Of a stretch of DNA of 64,000 bases, positions 1-13,000 are shown one piece after another (position 1 is the first letter of the stretch; each line of letters opens with the position of its first letter). Origin of the DNA: Alphaproteobacteria bacterium (lineage in GTDB: Bacteria > Pseudomonadota > Alphaproteobacteria > UBA2136 > UBA6156); the NCBI GenBank assembly GCA_027485835.1, contig JAIXQG010000002.1, forward strand, positions 804,983 to 868,982. The letters are read 5' to 3'. A program made the translations under genes and the position numbers. The notes beneath the pieces are model-generated. The model worked only from the letters and a program-made list of their open reading frames with translations, ran no database searches and was not told where the DNA came from.

Positions 1-19
1 AGGTTCCTTCGCTAAACAA

Positions 20-43
20 AAAAAGCGGCCGGAGCCGCTTTTT
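20..43 (-). terminator. Rho-independent terminator after mscL
   Basis: A 9-bp perfect stem (AAAAGCGGC paired with GCCGCTTTT) with a 4-nt loop lies just beyond the mscL stop codon. In the leftward direction the stem runs into a T-tract. It is A-rich on one side and T-rich on the other, so it could also stop transcription entering from the left. Confidence 0.8.
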
Positions 44-54
44 GAAGAGGACCA

Positions 55-495
55 TTACTTGCCTTTTTTGGCAGATGCTTTGGCGGGGGTTGCTTTGGCT
101 TCGGCTTTGAGAAGGTCGCGGATTTGGACCAGCAGTTCTTCTTGCGTGGGGCCTTTGGGGGCGGCGGGTTTGGGTTCTTCCTTGTGCGACAGTTTGTTGA
201 TGAGGCGTACTAGCATGAAGATGGCGAAGGCGATGATGGTGAAGTCGAGGCACGTTTGGATGAAAGCGCCGTAGCCGAAGGTGACTGCCGGTTTGTCGGC
301 CGTGGCGGGGGCGAGGGTGAGGGCGAGGTCTTTGAAGTCGACATTGCTGATGAGCATGCCGAGGGGCGGCATGATGATGTTGTCGACCAGCGAGCTGACG
401 ATTTTGCCGAAGGCGCTACCGATGACCACACCTACTGCTAGGTCTATCACATTACCGCGCATGGCGAATTGTTTGAATTCCGAGAGAATGGACAT
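55..495 (-). CDS. mscL: Large-conductance mechanosensitive channel MscL
   Basis: MscL is an inner-membrane homopentamer that opens under membrane tension and releases solutes during hypo-osmotic shock. The 146-residue protein has the family's usual length. It begins with the conserved amphipathic N-terminus ([20 protein letters not shown]) and the glycine-rich pore helix TM1 (about residues 15-45, with [17 protein letters not shown]). A periplasmic loop of about 25 residues and TM2 (about 75-100) follow, then a charged C-terminal helix with the typical LLVQIRDLL. The last residues form an Ala/Lys-rich tail that is longer than in E. coli. The start is fixed by family alignment. The gene stands alone, with a terminator behind it and an AT-rich region upstream. 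Confidence 0.96.
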   Translation of the reverse strand: MSILSEFKQFAMRGNVIDLAVGVVIGSAFGKIVSSLVDNIIMPPLGMLISNVDFKDLALTLAPATADKPAVTFGYGAFIQTCLDFTIIAFAIFMLVRLINKLSHKEEPKPAAPKGPTQEELLVQIRDLLKAEAKATPAKASAKKGK

Positions 496-632
496 GGGGA
501 GTGCCTTTTGTTGTTGATCCGTTAGTTAGTATTTAACGGGAAGAATTTTGTTTTTCCAGTGAAAAAGTGATTATTGTTCTGGTGGGAATCGAATTGAGGG
601 TGGGTGCTGATTTTGCATTTGCCTGTAAGGGT

Positions 633-695
633 GAGTTATGGCACAAAGTGCGCGGTCGCCGGCTTAGCACAGTGATAGTGCAGCGGTTTTGTAAA
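633..695 (+). repeat. Left copy of 63-bp direct repeat (tRNA-Thr 5' half and flank)
   Basis: These 63 bases match 7154-7216 with a single difference (A at 675, G at 7196). The repeat starts 25 bp upstream of the tRNA-Thr gene and ends in its anticodon loop, just after TGTAA. The two copies bracket the whole metal-resistance segment. This looks like an attL/attR-type pair or a duplication made on insertion of that segment. Confidence 0.85.
658..695 (+). pseudogene. 5' fragment of tRNA-Thr(TGT)
   Basis: This stretch reproduces the acceptor 5' strand, the D arm and the anticodon stem-loop up to the anticodon of the intact tRNA-Thr at 7179-7253. The sequence then diverges, so the variable loop, T arm and 3' acceptor strand are missing. 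It cannot form a tRNA. It is probably the displaced half of the original gene after an insertion. Confidence 0.8.
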
Positions 696-843
696 AGCAA
701 TTCAATGCTTTGTTATTATTACCCATTCTTTCCCATAGTAAGGTTTTTCGGAGGGTTTAATAAGGTTTTGCGTCTTATCGTTTTCGAGCGTTTCCTATGG
801 TTTTCTTTTTGGACCTTCTTACGGCCTTCTTAGAGAATTAAGC

Positions 844-873
844 TTGATAAAGAATCGGGTGAGGGGCTATGCT
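844..873 (+). promoter_or_regulatory. Candidate sigma-70 promoter of the metal island
   Basis: TTGATA (844-849) and TATGCT (868-873) are spaced by 18 bp. The -10 box ends 8 nt before the ATG at 882, so a transcript from here would be nearly or fully leaderless. This fits the lack of a well-placed ribosome binding site. The call rests on consensus matching only. Confidence 0.4.
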
Positions 874-881
874 TATGTTTA

Positions 882-1208
882 ATGAAGCGCCTCGGCACCC
901 TTACCGCAGTACTGGTCATCCTGATGGCCGGTTTTATGTCGGTGTGCGCTGCCGATGAGAACTGTAACCTTGAGGCAACCCATACCTCAGCCCATGGTGC
1001 AACCGACCTTCAAGTATCCAAGGTTCCTGCAAACGAAACCACGCAAGACCACTGCGGTATGGTGTGCCATGTGGCATCCCATACGATTCTCCCGAATATG
1101 GCTAAAGCTTTTAGCTCTACCGATCTAGGTCAGGGCCGTATTCTCAGCACCGATGACACTATCCGTTTGGGCCTCTACACGGTTCTTGATCAGCCTCCTC
1201 GCGCCTAA
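882..1208 (+). CDS. Small exported Cys/His-containing protein of the metal island
   Basis: This 108-residue protein has a signal peptide (about residues 1-23, ending VCAAD). The mature region contains ENCNLEATHTSAHG and DHCGMVCHVASH, so several Cys and His residues that could bind metal or form disulfides. I do not recognise the family for certain. It lies upstream of the czcCBA-like genes on the same strand, and small periplasmic proteins often accompany such efflux loci, so a role as a metal chaperone or sensor is an inference. It is the first gene after the left repeat and may be read from the promoter at 844-873. Confidence 0.6.
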   Translation: MKRLGTLTAVLVILMAGFMSVCAADENCNLEATHTSAHGATDLQVSKVPANETTQDHCGMVCHVASHTILPNMAKAFSSTDLGQGRILSTDDTIRLGLYTVLDQPPRA

Positions 1209-1352
1209 CTTCACATTTCCGAAAACGCAACCGTGCCGTAAGGCTGTTGTTTCGACGCAGCCATAGCCCGTCGTTTTCATCCACCTACCCTCTAAAATAG
1301 CCAGTTTCCGCCAAACGTATGCGAGCTGGCGCTCTAACTGAAAGTACACACC

Positions 1353-1634
1353 ATGAAAAACATCATGTTCGCAGCTGCGTTCCTTACCGTTGCAGGTATC
1401 GCCAACGCAGAGACCAACCACGAGAAGGCTGGACATCAGCATCGCTCGGAAGCCTATGAACAAAACTCCGGCAAGGTTACAGCCGATACGACTCCTGCCA
1501 ATGCGGCTAATACGGTGGATGGTAAGCGCCTGCCGGGCCGTGACTGTAAGTTCTATGAGGGTGGCACCCGCCAGCACACCTTCCCGCAGTACGAAATCGG
1601 TAATCCGAATCGTCCTGAATGCCCGTCTGCTTAA
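1353..1634 (+). CDS. Small exported hydrophilic protein of the metal island
   Basis: The 93-residue product has a short signal peptide (MKNIMFAAAFLTVAGIANA), followed by a hydrophilic, probably disordered region with a few His residues (ETNHEKAGHQHRSEAYEQ). The C-terminal part has two Cys (GRDCKFYEGG and RPECPSA). No known domain is recognised. It sits 144 bp after the preceding small gene and 59 bp before the outer-membrane efflux gene, all on the same strand. Periplasmic metal binding is the likeliest guess from context. The ribosome binding site before the ATG is weak. Confidence 0.55.
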   Translation: MKNIMFAAAFLTVAGIANAETNHEKAGHQHRSEAYEQNSGKVTADTTPANAANTVDGKRLPGRDCKFYEGGTRQHTFPQYEIGNPNRPECPSA

Positions 1635-1649
1635 GCTGATTTTGGAAAT

Positions 1650-1674
1650 GGGAGCCATGCCCGATATGGCTCCC
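1650..1674 (+). other. Stem-loop between small exported gene and czcC
   Basis: A perfect 9-bp stem (GGGAGCCAT and ATGGCTCCC) with a 7-nt loop lies 19 bp before the czcC start. It is not followed by a T-run, so it is more likely a partial attenuator or an mRNA processing or stability element than a full terminator. Confidence 0.5.
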
Positions 1675-1693
1675 TCTACATTAAGGATTTGAA

Positions 1694-2949
1694 ATGCACG
1701 TTTTACGTCTCACATCATGGCTAATAGCTCTCTGCGTTTGCCTACCCGTATGGGCGCAAACCAGTCCCACCCTTAGTCTCTCCATGGCCATCAACCAAGC
1801 CTTGCAAGATTCTCCGGCTTTGTCTTCCGCTCGAGCGGCGCTTTCGGCCGCAGAGGGAACAGAGCGCCAAGCCGGTGTCCTCTCTAATCCGGAGCTTGGC
1901 TTTGAAGCCGAGAATCTTGCGGGTAGCGGAGACTATCGCGGTACGGATGCCGCAGAATATACTTACAGTATCTCTCAGAAGGTTGAATTAGGCGGCAAGC
2001 GCACCTCTCGGCGCAGCCTTGCCGGTGCCGAGCGTCAGGTTACACAGAAAGATATGCACGCCACTCAACTGGATATCGTCCGCAGTGTTACCATGGCCTA
2101 TGGGGACGTTCTCGTTACCCAAGAAAAGCTCAAGCTTGCTATCGCCCGTGAAAGTCTCGCCAAGGATGTTTTGGCTAACGTAAGCCAGCGTGTAGGCGTT
2201 GCACGTGATCCGCTCATCTACAAGAACCAAGCTGAGGTGACCTTTGCCACCGCACGCCTCGAACAGCAAAAAGCCCAACGCGACCTCCAGCTTGCTAAGC
2301 GCAAGCTCGCTTCTCATTGGCGCGATGCTACCCTTGGCGAGAGCCTTGATACCAGCGTACTCACCTCGGCCACTGCTCCCCAACCTCTGGATGTGTATCA
2401 GTCGAAACTGTCGGCTACCCCTGATTTGCAACGCTATGAAGATGTGCGCTCTGCCAAGGCCGCAGCCTTCCAGCTTGAGAAAACGCAGCATATTCCGGAC
2501 CCGTCGTTCAGTATCGGCGTGAGAGATTTCAAAGAAACCGGCCACCAAGCTATGGTCGCAGGCGTGTCTCTGCCCATCCCGGTGTTTAACCGTAACAGCG
2601 GCAACATCGCACGTGCTTCATCTGAAATCATTCAGGCTGAACAGGACGCGAAACAGGCCCGTTTGAATGCCGAGCAAGCCCTGCATGAAGCATGGCTGGA
2701 CTGGCAAACCGCCCACGGTGAAGCCACCGAACTGCAAACCCGTATCATTCCGTCGGCCGAAGAAGCTCTCACTCTCTCGCGCCAAGGCTACGAGCGTGGA
2801 CGATTTTCCTTCCTCGAAGTCCTCAATGCCCAGCGCACGCTGGCCGAAGCACAGGAGCAGCGTTTAAACGCCCTGCAGCGTCAACTGAACGCCAAAGCCA
2901 CTGTCGAACGCCTCACGACTCCCATCATCACCCTACAGGAGACCACTCA

Positions 2950-2953
<4 letters not shown>
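1694..2953 (+). CDS. czcC: Outer-membrane factor of heavy-metal efflux (CzcC family)
   Basis: This is the TolC-like outer-membrane channel of a tripartite metal exporter. It has a signal peptide (about residues 1-21, ending VWAQ). Two outer-membrane-efflux repeats follow, with long coiled-coil helices, for example the Ala/Gln/Arg-rich stretches around residues 180-215 and 310-345. The second repeat has the usual GYERGRFSFLEVLNAQRTL. Its 419 residues fit the CzcC family. An AAGGA ribosome binding site stands 6 nt before the ATG. Its stop overlaps the start of the adaptor gene by 4 nt, suggesting coupled translation. It uses many C-ending codons (CTC, GTC, ATC), unlike the TTG/GTG-rich genes outside the island. 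Confidence 0.9.
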
Positions 2954-7073
<4,120 letters not shown>

Positions 7074-7153
7074 TCATAGAGAGATATTAGGAAATTAAAG
7101 AATCTTAAGGTGAGTAATGTGTGCTTTAGCACTTTCAGTTTGCGCCCAAAGCC

Positions 7154-7216
7154 GAGTTATGGCACAAAGTGCGCGGTCGCCGGCTTAGCACAGTGGTAGT
7201 GCAGCGGTTTTGTAAA
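7154..7216 (+). repeat. Right copy of 63-bp direct repeat
   Basis: This is the right partner of 633-695, with one mismatch. It covers 25 bp of upstream flank and the first 38 nt of the intact tRNA-Thr gene. The tRNA's own proximal upstream sequence here is therefore part of the repeated unit. Confidence 0.85.
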
Positions 7217-7253
7217 CCGAAGGTCACGAGTTCGAATCTTGTAGCCGGCACCA
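7179..7253 (+). tRNA. tRNA-Thr (anticodon TGT)
   Basis: The 75-nt cloverleaf includes an encoded CCA. The acceptor stem pairs GCCGGCT with AGCCGGC, with discriminator A. The D stem is GCAC/GTGC and the T stem ACGAG/CTTGT, around TTCGAAT. The anticodon loop TTTGTAA carries TGT, which reads ACA. The outermost pair of the anticodon stem is a G-A mismatch. The 5' half is duplicated at 658-695. Confidence 0.95.
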
Positions 7254-7284
7254 GTTTTATTGATTTTCCAAGACTCTGATGGTT

Positions 7285-7977
7285 TTAGGTACCCGGTGGG
7301 GTGTAGGCTAGTGTGCGCACGTGCACCGAGGCGGCGCCGGCTTTGCGGAGGGCTAGGGCGCAGGCGCGGGCGGTGGCACCGGTGGTGTAGATGTCGTCGA
7401 GGAGCAAGATGTTTTTGCCTTCTATAAGTTTGCGATTGGCACGAAAGGCGGAGGCAGGCAGTTTGAGGCGGGCGGCGCGGGTTTTGGCGGATTGCGGTTC
7501 TTCCTTACGGATGCGTTTGAGCGCTGTTGGGTGGAATGTATGGCCTGAATGCTGGACTAGATAGCGCGCCATGGCGACGACATGGTTGTAATGGCGTTGG
7601 CGGGTGCGGCTGGGGTGGCTGGGGACGGCGATGATGAGCATTGGTGTGGTTGGCAGATGCGGTAGCAGCAGTTTGGCGAGGGGGGCGGCATAGGGGAGGC
7701 CGTGGTGGAACTTCAGGTGCAGGATGGCGCTGCGGAGAGGTTCGGCGTACAGGCACGGTGCGGCGAAGCTGGCGATGGCGGGCGGGAGTGAGGGCGGAAG
7801 GATTTGCGCTGTGTTCCACCACGGCATTTTGGCGTAGCAGGGGGCGCAGAAGGTGAGGGGCTCGGACGGTGGTAAAGGGTTTTGGCAGGCCGGGCAGGTA
7901 GTGGGTAAAAAGAGGTTGAACACATAGCGCAGCGCGTGGGTGATGGCTTGGCGGGCGCGGCGAAATGGCGTAGACAT
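7285..7977 (-). CDS. comF: ComF family phosphoribosyltransferase-like protein
   Basis: The 230-residue protein has an N-terminal zinc-ribbon-like motif (CPACQNPLPP...FCAPC, about residues 34-60). A C-terminal type I phosphoribosyltransferase domain carries the PRPP loop ILLLDDIYTTGATARAC (about 185-201). In naturally competent bacteria ComF helps import and process single-stranded DNA; in other bacteria the role is unclear. It is divergent from the NDUFAF5-like gene with only 9 bp between the two start codons. The pairing of comF with this methyltransferase-like gene is common in alphaproteobacteria and supports the taxonomic guess. Confidence 0.88.
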   Translation of the reverse strand: MSTPFRRARQAITHALRYVFNLFLPTTCPACQNPLPPSEPLTFCAPCYAKMPWWNTAQILPPSLPPAIASFAAPCLYAEPLRSAILHLKFHHGLPYAAPLAKLLLPHLPTTPMLIIAVPSHPSRTRQRHYNHVVAMARYLVQHSGHTFHPTALKRIRKEEPQSAKTRAARLKLPASAFRANRKLIEGKNILLLDDIYTTGATARACALALRKAGAASVHVRTLAYTPPGT

Positions 7978-7986
7978 AGCGTCAAT

Positions 7987-8703
7987 ATGGACCAGAAACT
8001 CTTTGATGCCGAACAGATTGCCCGCAGGTTGGGCAAGATGCGTGATACGCCGGTGCGAGCCGAGTTTACGCGCCGCTTGGAAGAGCGTTTGGGCGAAGTG
8101 AAAGGTGATTACACGAGGGTATTACGTGTAACGCGCGAGGATTTTGTGGCCGAGGCGGAGGCTTATGATGCGGTGGTGGTGGACATGCTGCTGCCGACCA
8201 TGGAAGATGTGCCGGTGTTTTTGTACCGGTGTTTACAGGCCTTACGGCCCGATGGTCTGTTGCTGGCAACCACGCTGGGTGTGGAGAGTTTTAGAGAATT
8301 CCGTGCGGCATGGAATGAGCTGGGGCATGTGGTGCCGTTGACGGATGTGCAGGAAGCAGGAGCGCTTTTGCAAAAACTGAAAGTGGCGTTGCCGGTGGTG
8401 GACCGCGATGTGATGACGCTGACGTTTAGCGGTTTTGATCGGATGTATGAGAGTTTGCGTGACCACGGCGTGGGTAATTTTGCGGTGAAGCGTCGCAAGG
8501 GGTTGACGGGGAAAGAGCGCTTTTTCGCAATGCAGGATATGTATGAGCGGATGTTCCGGCGCCCGGATGGACGTTTGCCCCTGACACTTGAGATTTTGTA
8601 CCTGCATGGCTTTAAACCGGCGCCCAGCCAGCCGACCGCAGCCAAGCGCGGAAGTGGTAAGGTGAGTCTTGTCAGGATAGTTGGTGAAGCGGCAAATAAA
8701 TAA
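7987..8703 (+). CDS. Shortened NDUFAF5/BioC-like methyltransferase-fold protein
   Basis: The 238-residue product matches the C-terminal half of the alphaproteobacterial BioC/NDUFAF5-like family: ALPVVDRDVMTLTF, a MYESLRDHGVGN-like helix, a run of basic residues, and RLPLTLEILYLHGFKP near the end. In the family's usual form the N-terminal third holds the SAM-binding glycine-rich loop (LDLGCxxG). Here the segment goes from DYTRVLRV straight to YDAVVVDMLLPT, so about 40-50 residues with motif I appear to be lost. A normal methyltransferase reaction is therefore doubtful. NDUFAF5 in mitochondria acts as an assembly factor of complex I. The start at 7987 is 9 bp from the comF start. Confidence 0.7.
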   Translation: MDQKLFDAEQIARRLGKMRDTPVRAEFTRRLEERLGEVKGDYTRVLRVTREDFVAEAEAYDAVVVDMLLPTMEDVPVFLYRCLQALRPDGLLLATTLGVESFREFRAAWNELGHVVPLTDVQEAGALLQKLKVALPVVDRDVMTLTFSGFDRMYESLRDHGVGNFAVKRRKGLTGKERFFAMQDMYERMFRRPDGRLPLTLEILYLHGFKPAPSQPTAAKRGSGKVSLVRIVGEAANK

Positions 8704-8732
8704 TTGACGGCTTCGTTTATTAAATATATACA
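8704..8732 (+). promoter_or_regulatory. Candidate sigma-70 promoter of the RND multidrug operon
   Basis: TTGACG (8704-8709) and TATACA (8727-8732) are 17 bp apart, close to consensus. Transcription would start near 8740 and leave a leader of about 140 nt before the adaptor gene at 8883. No operator palindrome is obvious. Confidence 0.5.
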
Positions 8733-8882
8733 GGGCTGTGTAAGTTGCTGGTAGTGGCTGCTGTTTTTGTGGGCGTGAATCGGTTTGATTGCCTCGCTTG
8801 AAGATTGGCGCGCTTTGGTGGCTTGAGGTAGGGTATTGATCATTCATGCCAGACTTTTAGGGATTCAGGGAAGGGTTTTAAA

Positions 8883-10010
8883 ATGGTTGCAAAGACGCGC
8901 ATTGAGCCGCACACCACACGTGTGGTAGTGGGTGTACTGGGGTTGGCAGTGCTTGCCGGTGCCGCCTGGTGGTGGTTTGGTAAAGCCGGTGCTGAGCAGC
9001 CACAACAACAAGGTGGTGGCGGTTTGCCGGTAGAGGTTGTGGCAGCCGTAAGCGAGCCGTTGGCCGAAACCCTGACGGTTGCGGGGCAGGTGGAAGCCCG
9101 CACGGGCGCAGAATTGCGTAGTGAAGTGACGGCGCGCGTGGTGTCGGTTACCTTTGTGGACGGAGAGGCTGTGACGAAGGGCGAGCCCTTGCTGGTACTG
9201 GATGATAGCGTGCAGCGTGCCACCCTTGCCCAAGCCCAAGCCAATTATGCGTTAGCCAAAGCGAATGTGGAGCGCTATTCCCGTTTGGTGGAAATGGGTG
9301 CTTCCAGCCGTTTGCAGGTGGATACCGCCGAAGCGGAAGCCAAGTTGCAGGCTGCGAATATTCAGATGGCGCGGGCCAACCTTGCCAAGTATCAAATTGC
9401 CTCGCCGTTTGACGGGTTAGCCGGTATTGCACAGGTGAATGTAGGTGAGCTGGTTCAGCCGGGTGAGTTGTTGGTGGCTGTGACCGATAATTCCAAACTG
9501 AAAGTGACGTTTAAAGTACCGGAAGCCCAAGCGACCAGCTTGCGCGTAGGTGCGCCGGTGAGCGTGCTGAGTGAAGGCGTGGAAGTGAGCGGTGTGATTG
9601 ATGCGCTAGATGGCCGCGTAGACCCTGCCAGCCGCACGCTAGAAGGTAAAGTGGCGTTGGATAACGCGGATGGTGTGTTGGTGGCCGGCCAGTTTGTGCG
9701 TGTGCGCGTGCCGGTGAAGGAAGTGAGTGACGCGGTGGTGATTCCGGACCAGGCGTTGATTCCGCAGGGTAATGTGACGTTTGTGTATGTGATTAACGCC
9801 GGTGAGAACGGAGCTACCATGGCCAGCCGTACCACTGTGGATGTGGGGTTGCGCAGCGGCGACAAGGCCCAGATTTTGAAGGGTGTGAATGCCGGTCAGC
9901 GCGTTGTGACGGCAGGCCAGCAGAAGTTGCAGGCACCGATGATGCCGGTGACGCCGCTGAGTGCGACGGCCGTGACCGTGGCCCCGCAGGCTGTTGAAGA
10001 ACTCCGTTAG
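8883..10010 (+). CDS. RND multidrug efflux periplasmic adaptor (AcrA/MexA type)
   Basis: This is the membrane-fusion protein of a tripartite drug exporter. It has an N-terminal membrane anchor (about residues 13-32). The biotinyl-lipoyl half-motifs are split by a helical hairpin (FVDGEAVTKGEPLLVLDD ... IASPFDGLAGIAQVNVGELV), and the C-terminal domain is the usual membrane-proximal one ending before a short tail. At 375 residues it has family length. An AGGGAAGGG ribosome binding site lies about 8 nt before the ATG. It heads an operon with the pump (19-nt gap) and the outer-membrane factor. The lack of a His-rich stretch separates it from the metal adaptor at 2950. Confidence 0.92.
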   Translation: MVAKTRIEPHTTRVVVGVLGLAVLAGAAWWWFGKAGAEQPQQQGGGGLPVEVVAAVSEPLAETLTVAGQVEARTGAELRSEVTARVVSVTFVDGEAVTKGEPLLVLDDSVQRATLAQAQANYALAKANVERYSRLVEMGASSRLQVDTAEAEAKLQAANIQMARANLAKYQIASPFDGLAGIAQVNVGELVQPGELLVAVTDNSKLKVTFKVPEAQATSLRVGAPVSVLSEGVEVSGVIDALDGRVDPASRTLEGKVALDNADGVLVAGQFVRVRVPVKEVSDAVVIPDQALIPQGNVTFVYVINAGENGATMASRTTVDVGLRSGDKAQILKGVNAGQRVVTAGQQKLQAPMMPVTPLSATAVTVAPQAVEELR

Positions 10011-10029
10011 AGAAAAGAGATAACGTATT

Positions 10030-13000
10030 ATGTTCCTTTCCGATATTTCGATTAAGCGGCCTGTGCTGGCGACGGTGATGAGCCTCGTCATCGTGCTGCT
10101 GGGCCTTGTGGGTTACACCAGTTTGAGCGTGCGGGAGTACCCGAACGTGGATGAGCCGGTGATTACGGTGACGACCAGTTACTCTGGTGCCAACGCCCAG
10201 ATTATGGAAAGCCAGGTGACCAAGCCGCTGGAAGACAGTTTGGCCGGTATTGAAGGTATTAAATTTATTAACAGCACCAGCCGTGAAGGTGTGAGCCTGA
10301 TTAACGTGGCGTTTGTGCAAAGCCGTGACCCGGACGATGCCGCCGCCGAAGTGCGTGACAAGGTAAGCCGTGCGCGCGGTGCTTTGCCTGACGATGTGGA
10401 TGAGCCGATTATTGCTAAAGTAGAAGCGGATAGCAGCCCGATTATCTGGCTGGTTATGAGTTCGGATAACCTTTCGGCCGCGCAGCTTTCGGATCTTGCC
10501 GACCGTTATGTGCAGGACCGTATCCAGACCGTGGAAGGTGTGGCGGAAGTGACGTTGTTCGGGGTGCGTAAGTACGCAATGCGTGTGTGGCTTGACCCAT
10601 TGAAATTGGCGGCTTACCAGCTGACGCCGGAAGATATTTCCACCGTATTGCAAAGCCAGAACGTGGATATTCCGAGTGGCCGCGTAGAAGGCGCGACACG
10701 TGAATTTACCGTGCAGAGCAATACCGACCTGAACACCGCGGAGGACTTCCGTAACATGGTGGTGGCGACACGTAACGGTGCCCAGATCAAGTTGAGCGAT
10801 GTGGCGACGGTGAATGTAGGTGTGGCCGACGATACCACCAGTTTCCGCTTTAATGGTGTGCAGACCGTCGCTTTGGGCGTGGTGAAGCAGGCTGTGGCCA
10901 ACCCCTTGGAAATCAGTGATGGTATCAAGGCGGTGTTGCCGGGTATCCAGACCAGCTTGCCGCAGGGGGTGAAGCTGGAGATCGGTTACGACAGCTCGGT
11001 GTTTATCGATGTCAGTATTGAGAACGTGTTCCATACCCTGATTGAAGCCGTGGCGCTGGTGGTGCTCGTAATTCTCGTCTTCCTGCGCAGTTTCCGTGCG
11101 ACGCTGATTCCGTTGGTGACCATTCCGGTGAGTTTGATCGGGACGTTCTTCCTGATGCAAATGCTCGGGTTTTCTATCAATACATTGACGCTGCTTTCGC
11201 TGGTATTGGCCATCGGTTTGGTGGTGGACGACGCGATTGTGGTACTGGAAAACATTTTCCGTCACATTGAAAATGGTATGAAGCCGATGGATGCGGCATT
11301 CAAGGGTAGCCGCGAAATCGCCTTCCCCGTGATTGCGATGACGCTGACCTTGGCGGCGGTGTATGTTCCGATTGCGTTTATGGAAGGGCGTACCGGCAAG
11401 CTGTTTACCGAGTTTGCGCTGAGCCTTGCTTCGGCGGTGATTATTTCCGGCTTTGTGGCGCTTACGCTGTCTCCGATGATGTCCGCCCGCTTGCTCAACA
11501 AAGATGTGGGCCATGGAAAATGGGCCAAGAAGATTGAGCATTACATTACCAAAATGGAACGCGGTTATACCAACCTGCTGGACCGTGTGCTGAACGTGCG
11601 TTGGATTGTGGTACCGGTGCTGGCCGTGCTGGGGCTTGGTATCTGGTTGACTTATAGCAACCTGAAGAGCGAGCTGAGCCCGTTGGAAGACCGTGGTGTG
11701 GTATTCACTGTGATTATCGGCCCCGAAGGCGCGACCAATAATTATATGAATGCCTACGGACCGATGCTGGAAAAAGCGATTGAAGGTGTGCCCGGCGTGC
11801 GCAGCTTTGGCTATGTGATTGGTTTGGGGAGCGGGCGTTTGCCGCTTTCGAACCAAGGCTTCGGGTTTGTGCGTTTGCAGGATTGGGCTGAGCGCGACCT
11901 GAAGAGCTCGGACGTGGCAGGCATGTTGTTCCCGAAACTGATGGGTATTCCGGGCTTTCTCGCCATTCCGATTACGCCACAAAGTCTGGGAGCTTCTGGT
12001 AATGCCAAGGCCATTGAAATCGTGCTGAAAGACAGCCGTGAGTATAGTGATATCGCGGTGGATATGGACAAGCTGATGGGCAAAATCGCGGCCAACCCGC
12101 AACTGACGGGTGCTGAGAATGACCTGAAGATCAATACGCCGCAGATCCGTGTGCAGCTTGACCGCGCCAAACTGGCCGACCTCGGGATTTCCGCCCGTGA
12201 AGCCGGACGTGCGATTGAGCTGTTACTGGCAGGCCGTCAGGTAACGCGCTTTAAGTATAACGGTGAGCAGTATGATGTGGTGTTGCAGACCAATGATGAC
12301 CAGCGTGTGGATGCCAGTGACCTTGCCCAGATTCCGCTGCGGACCGCTGCGGGGACGATGATCCCGCTGGCCAACGTGGTGAAGTTGGAAACCACCGTGG
12401 CACCGCGCGACCTGAACCGCTTTGACCGCACCCGTGCCGTGACCGTAAGCAGTAACGTGGCGCAGGGCTACAGTGTGAGTGAAGGACTAGAGTACATTGA
12501 ACAGGCGATTCGGGAGAGCTTCCCCGCCACCACGATGATTGACTACAAGGGCCAGACCCGCGAGTTCAAGGAGAGCAGCTCCAGTATGATGGTGACGTTT
12601 GCGCTGGCGATTCTGTTCATCTTCCTCGTGTTAGCCGCTCAGTTTGAGAGCTTTGTGGACCCGATCATCATTCTGTTCACGGTGCCATTGACCATGCTGG
12701 GGGCCTTGCTGGCGCTGTGGCTGACCGGTAATACGTTGAACATTTATAGCCAGATCGGGTTGATAACCTTAGTGGGGCTTATTACCAAGCACGGTATTTT
12801 GTTGGTGGAGTTTGCCAACGAAGCCGAAATGCAGGGTAAGACCAAGTTCGAGGCGATCCGGGAAGCGGCGGCATTACGTGTGCGTCCAATTCTGATGACC
12901 ACTGGTGCGATGGTGCTGGGCGCCGTGCCGCTGGCGCTGGCCAGTGGCGCCGGTGCCGAAAGCCGCCAGCAGCTGGGTTGGGTTATTACCGGTGGGATGA

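Larger units (their letters stand above)
496..881. other. AT-rich intergenic region holding a tRNA fragment
   Basis: No convincing gene is seen between mscL and the small exported protein at 882. The region contains the left copy of the 63-bp repeat (633-695) and then about 150 bp that are clearly richer in A and T than the flanks, as expected at the edge of acquired DNA. An open frame at 567-833 crosses the tRNA fragment and has no family-like features, so it is not called. Confidence 0.6.

Noticed and set aside
567-833. Open frame of 88 codons after mscL
   Set aside because: It crosses the tRNA-Thr fragment and an AT-rich stretch, has no family-like features and no sound ribosome binding site.
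9814-12102. Long leftward frame (762 codons) opposite the RND pump
   Set aside because: It lies antisense to the adaptor and pump genes, is rich in His/Arg/Gln as such shadows are, and shows no domain.
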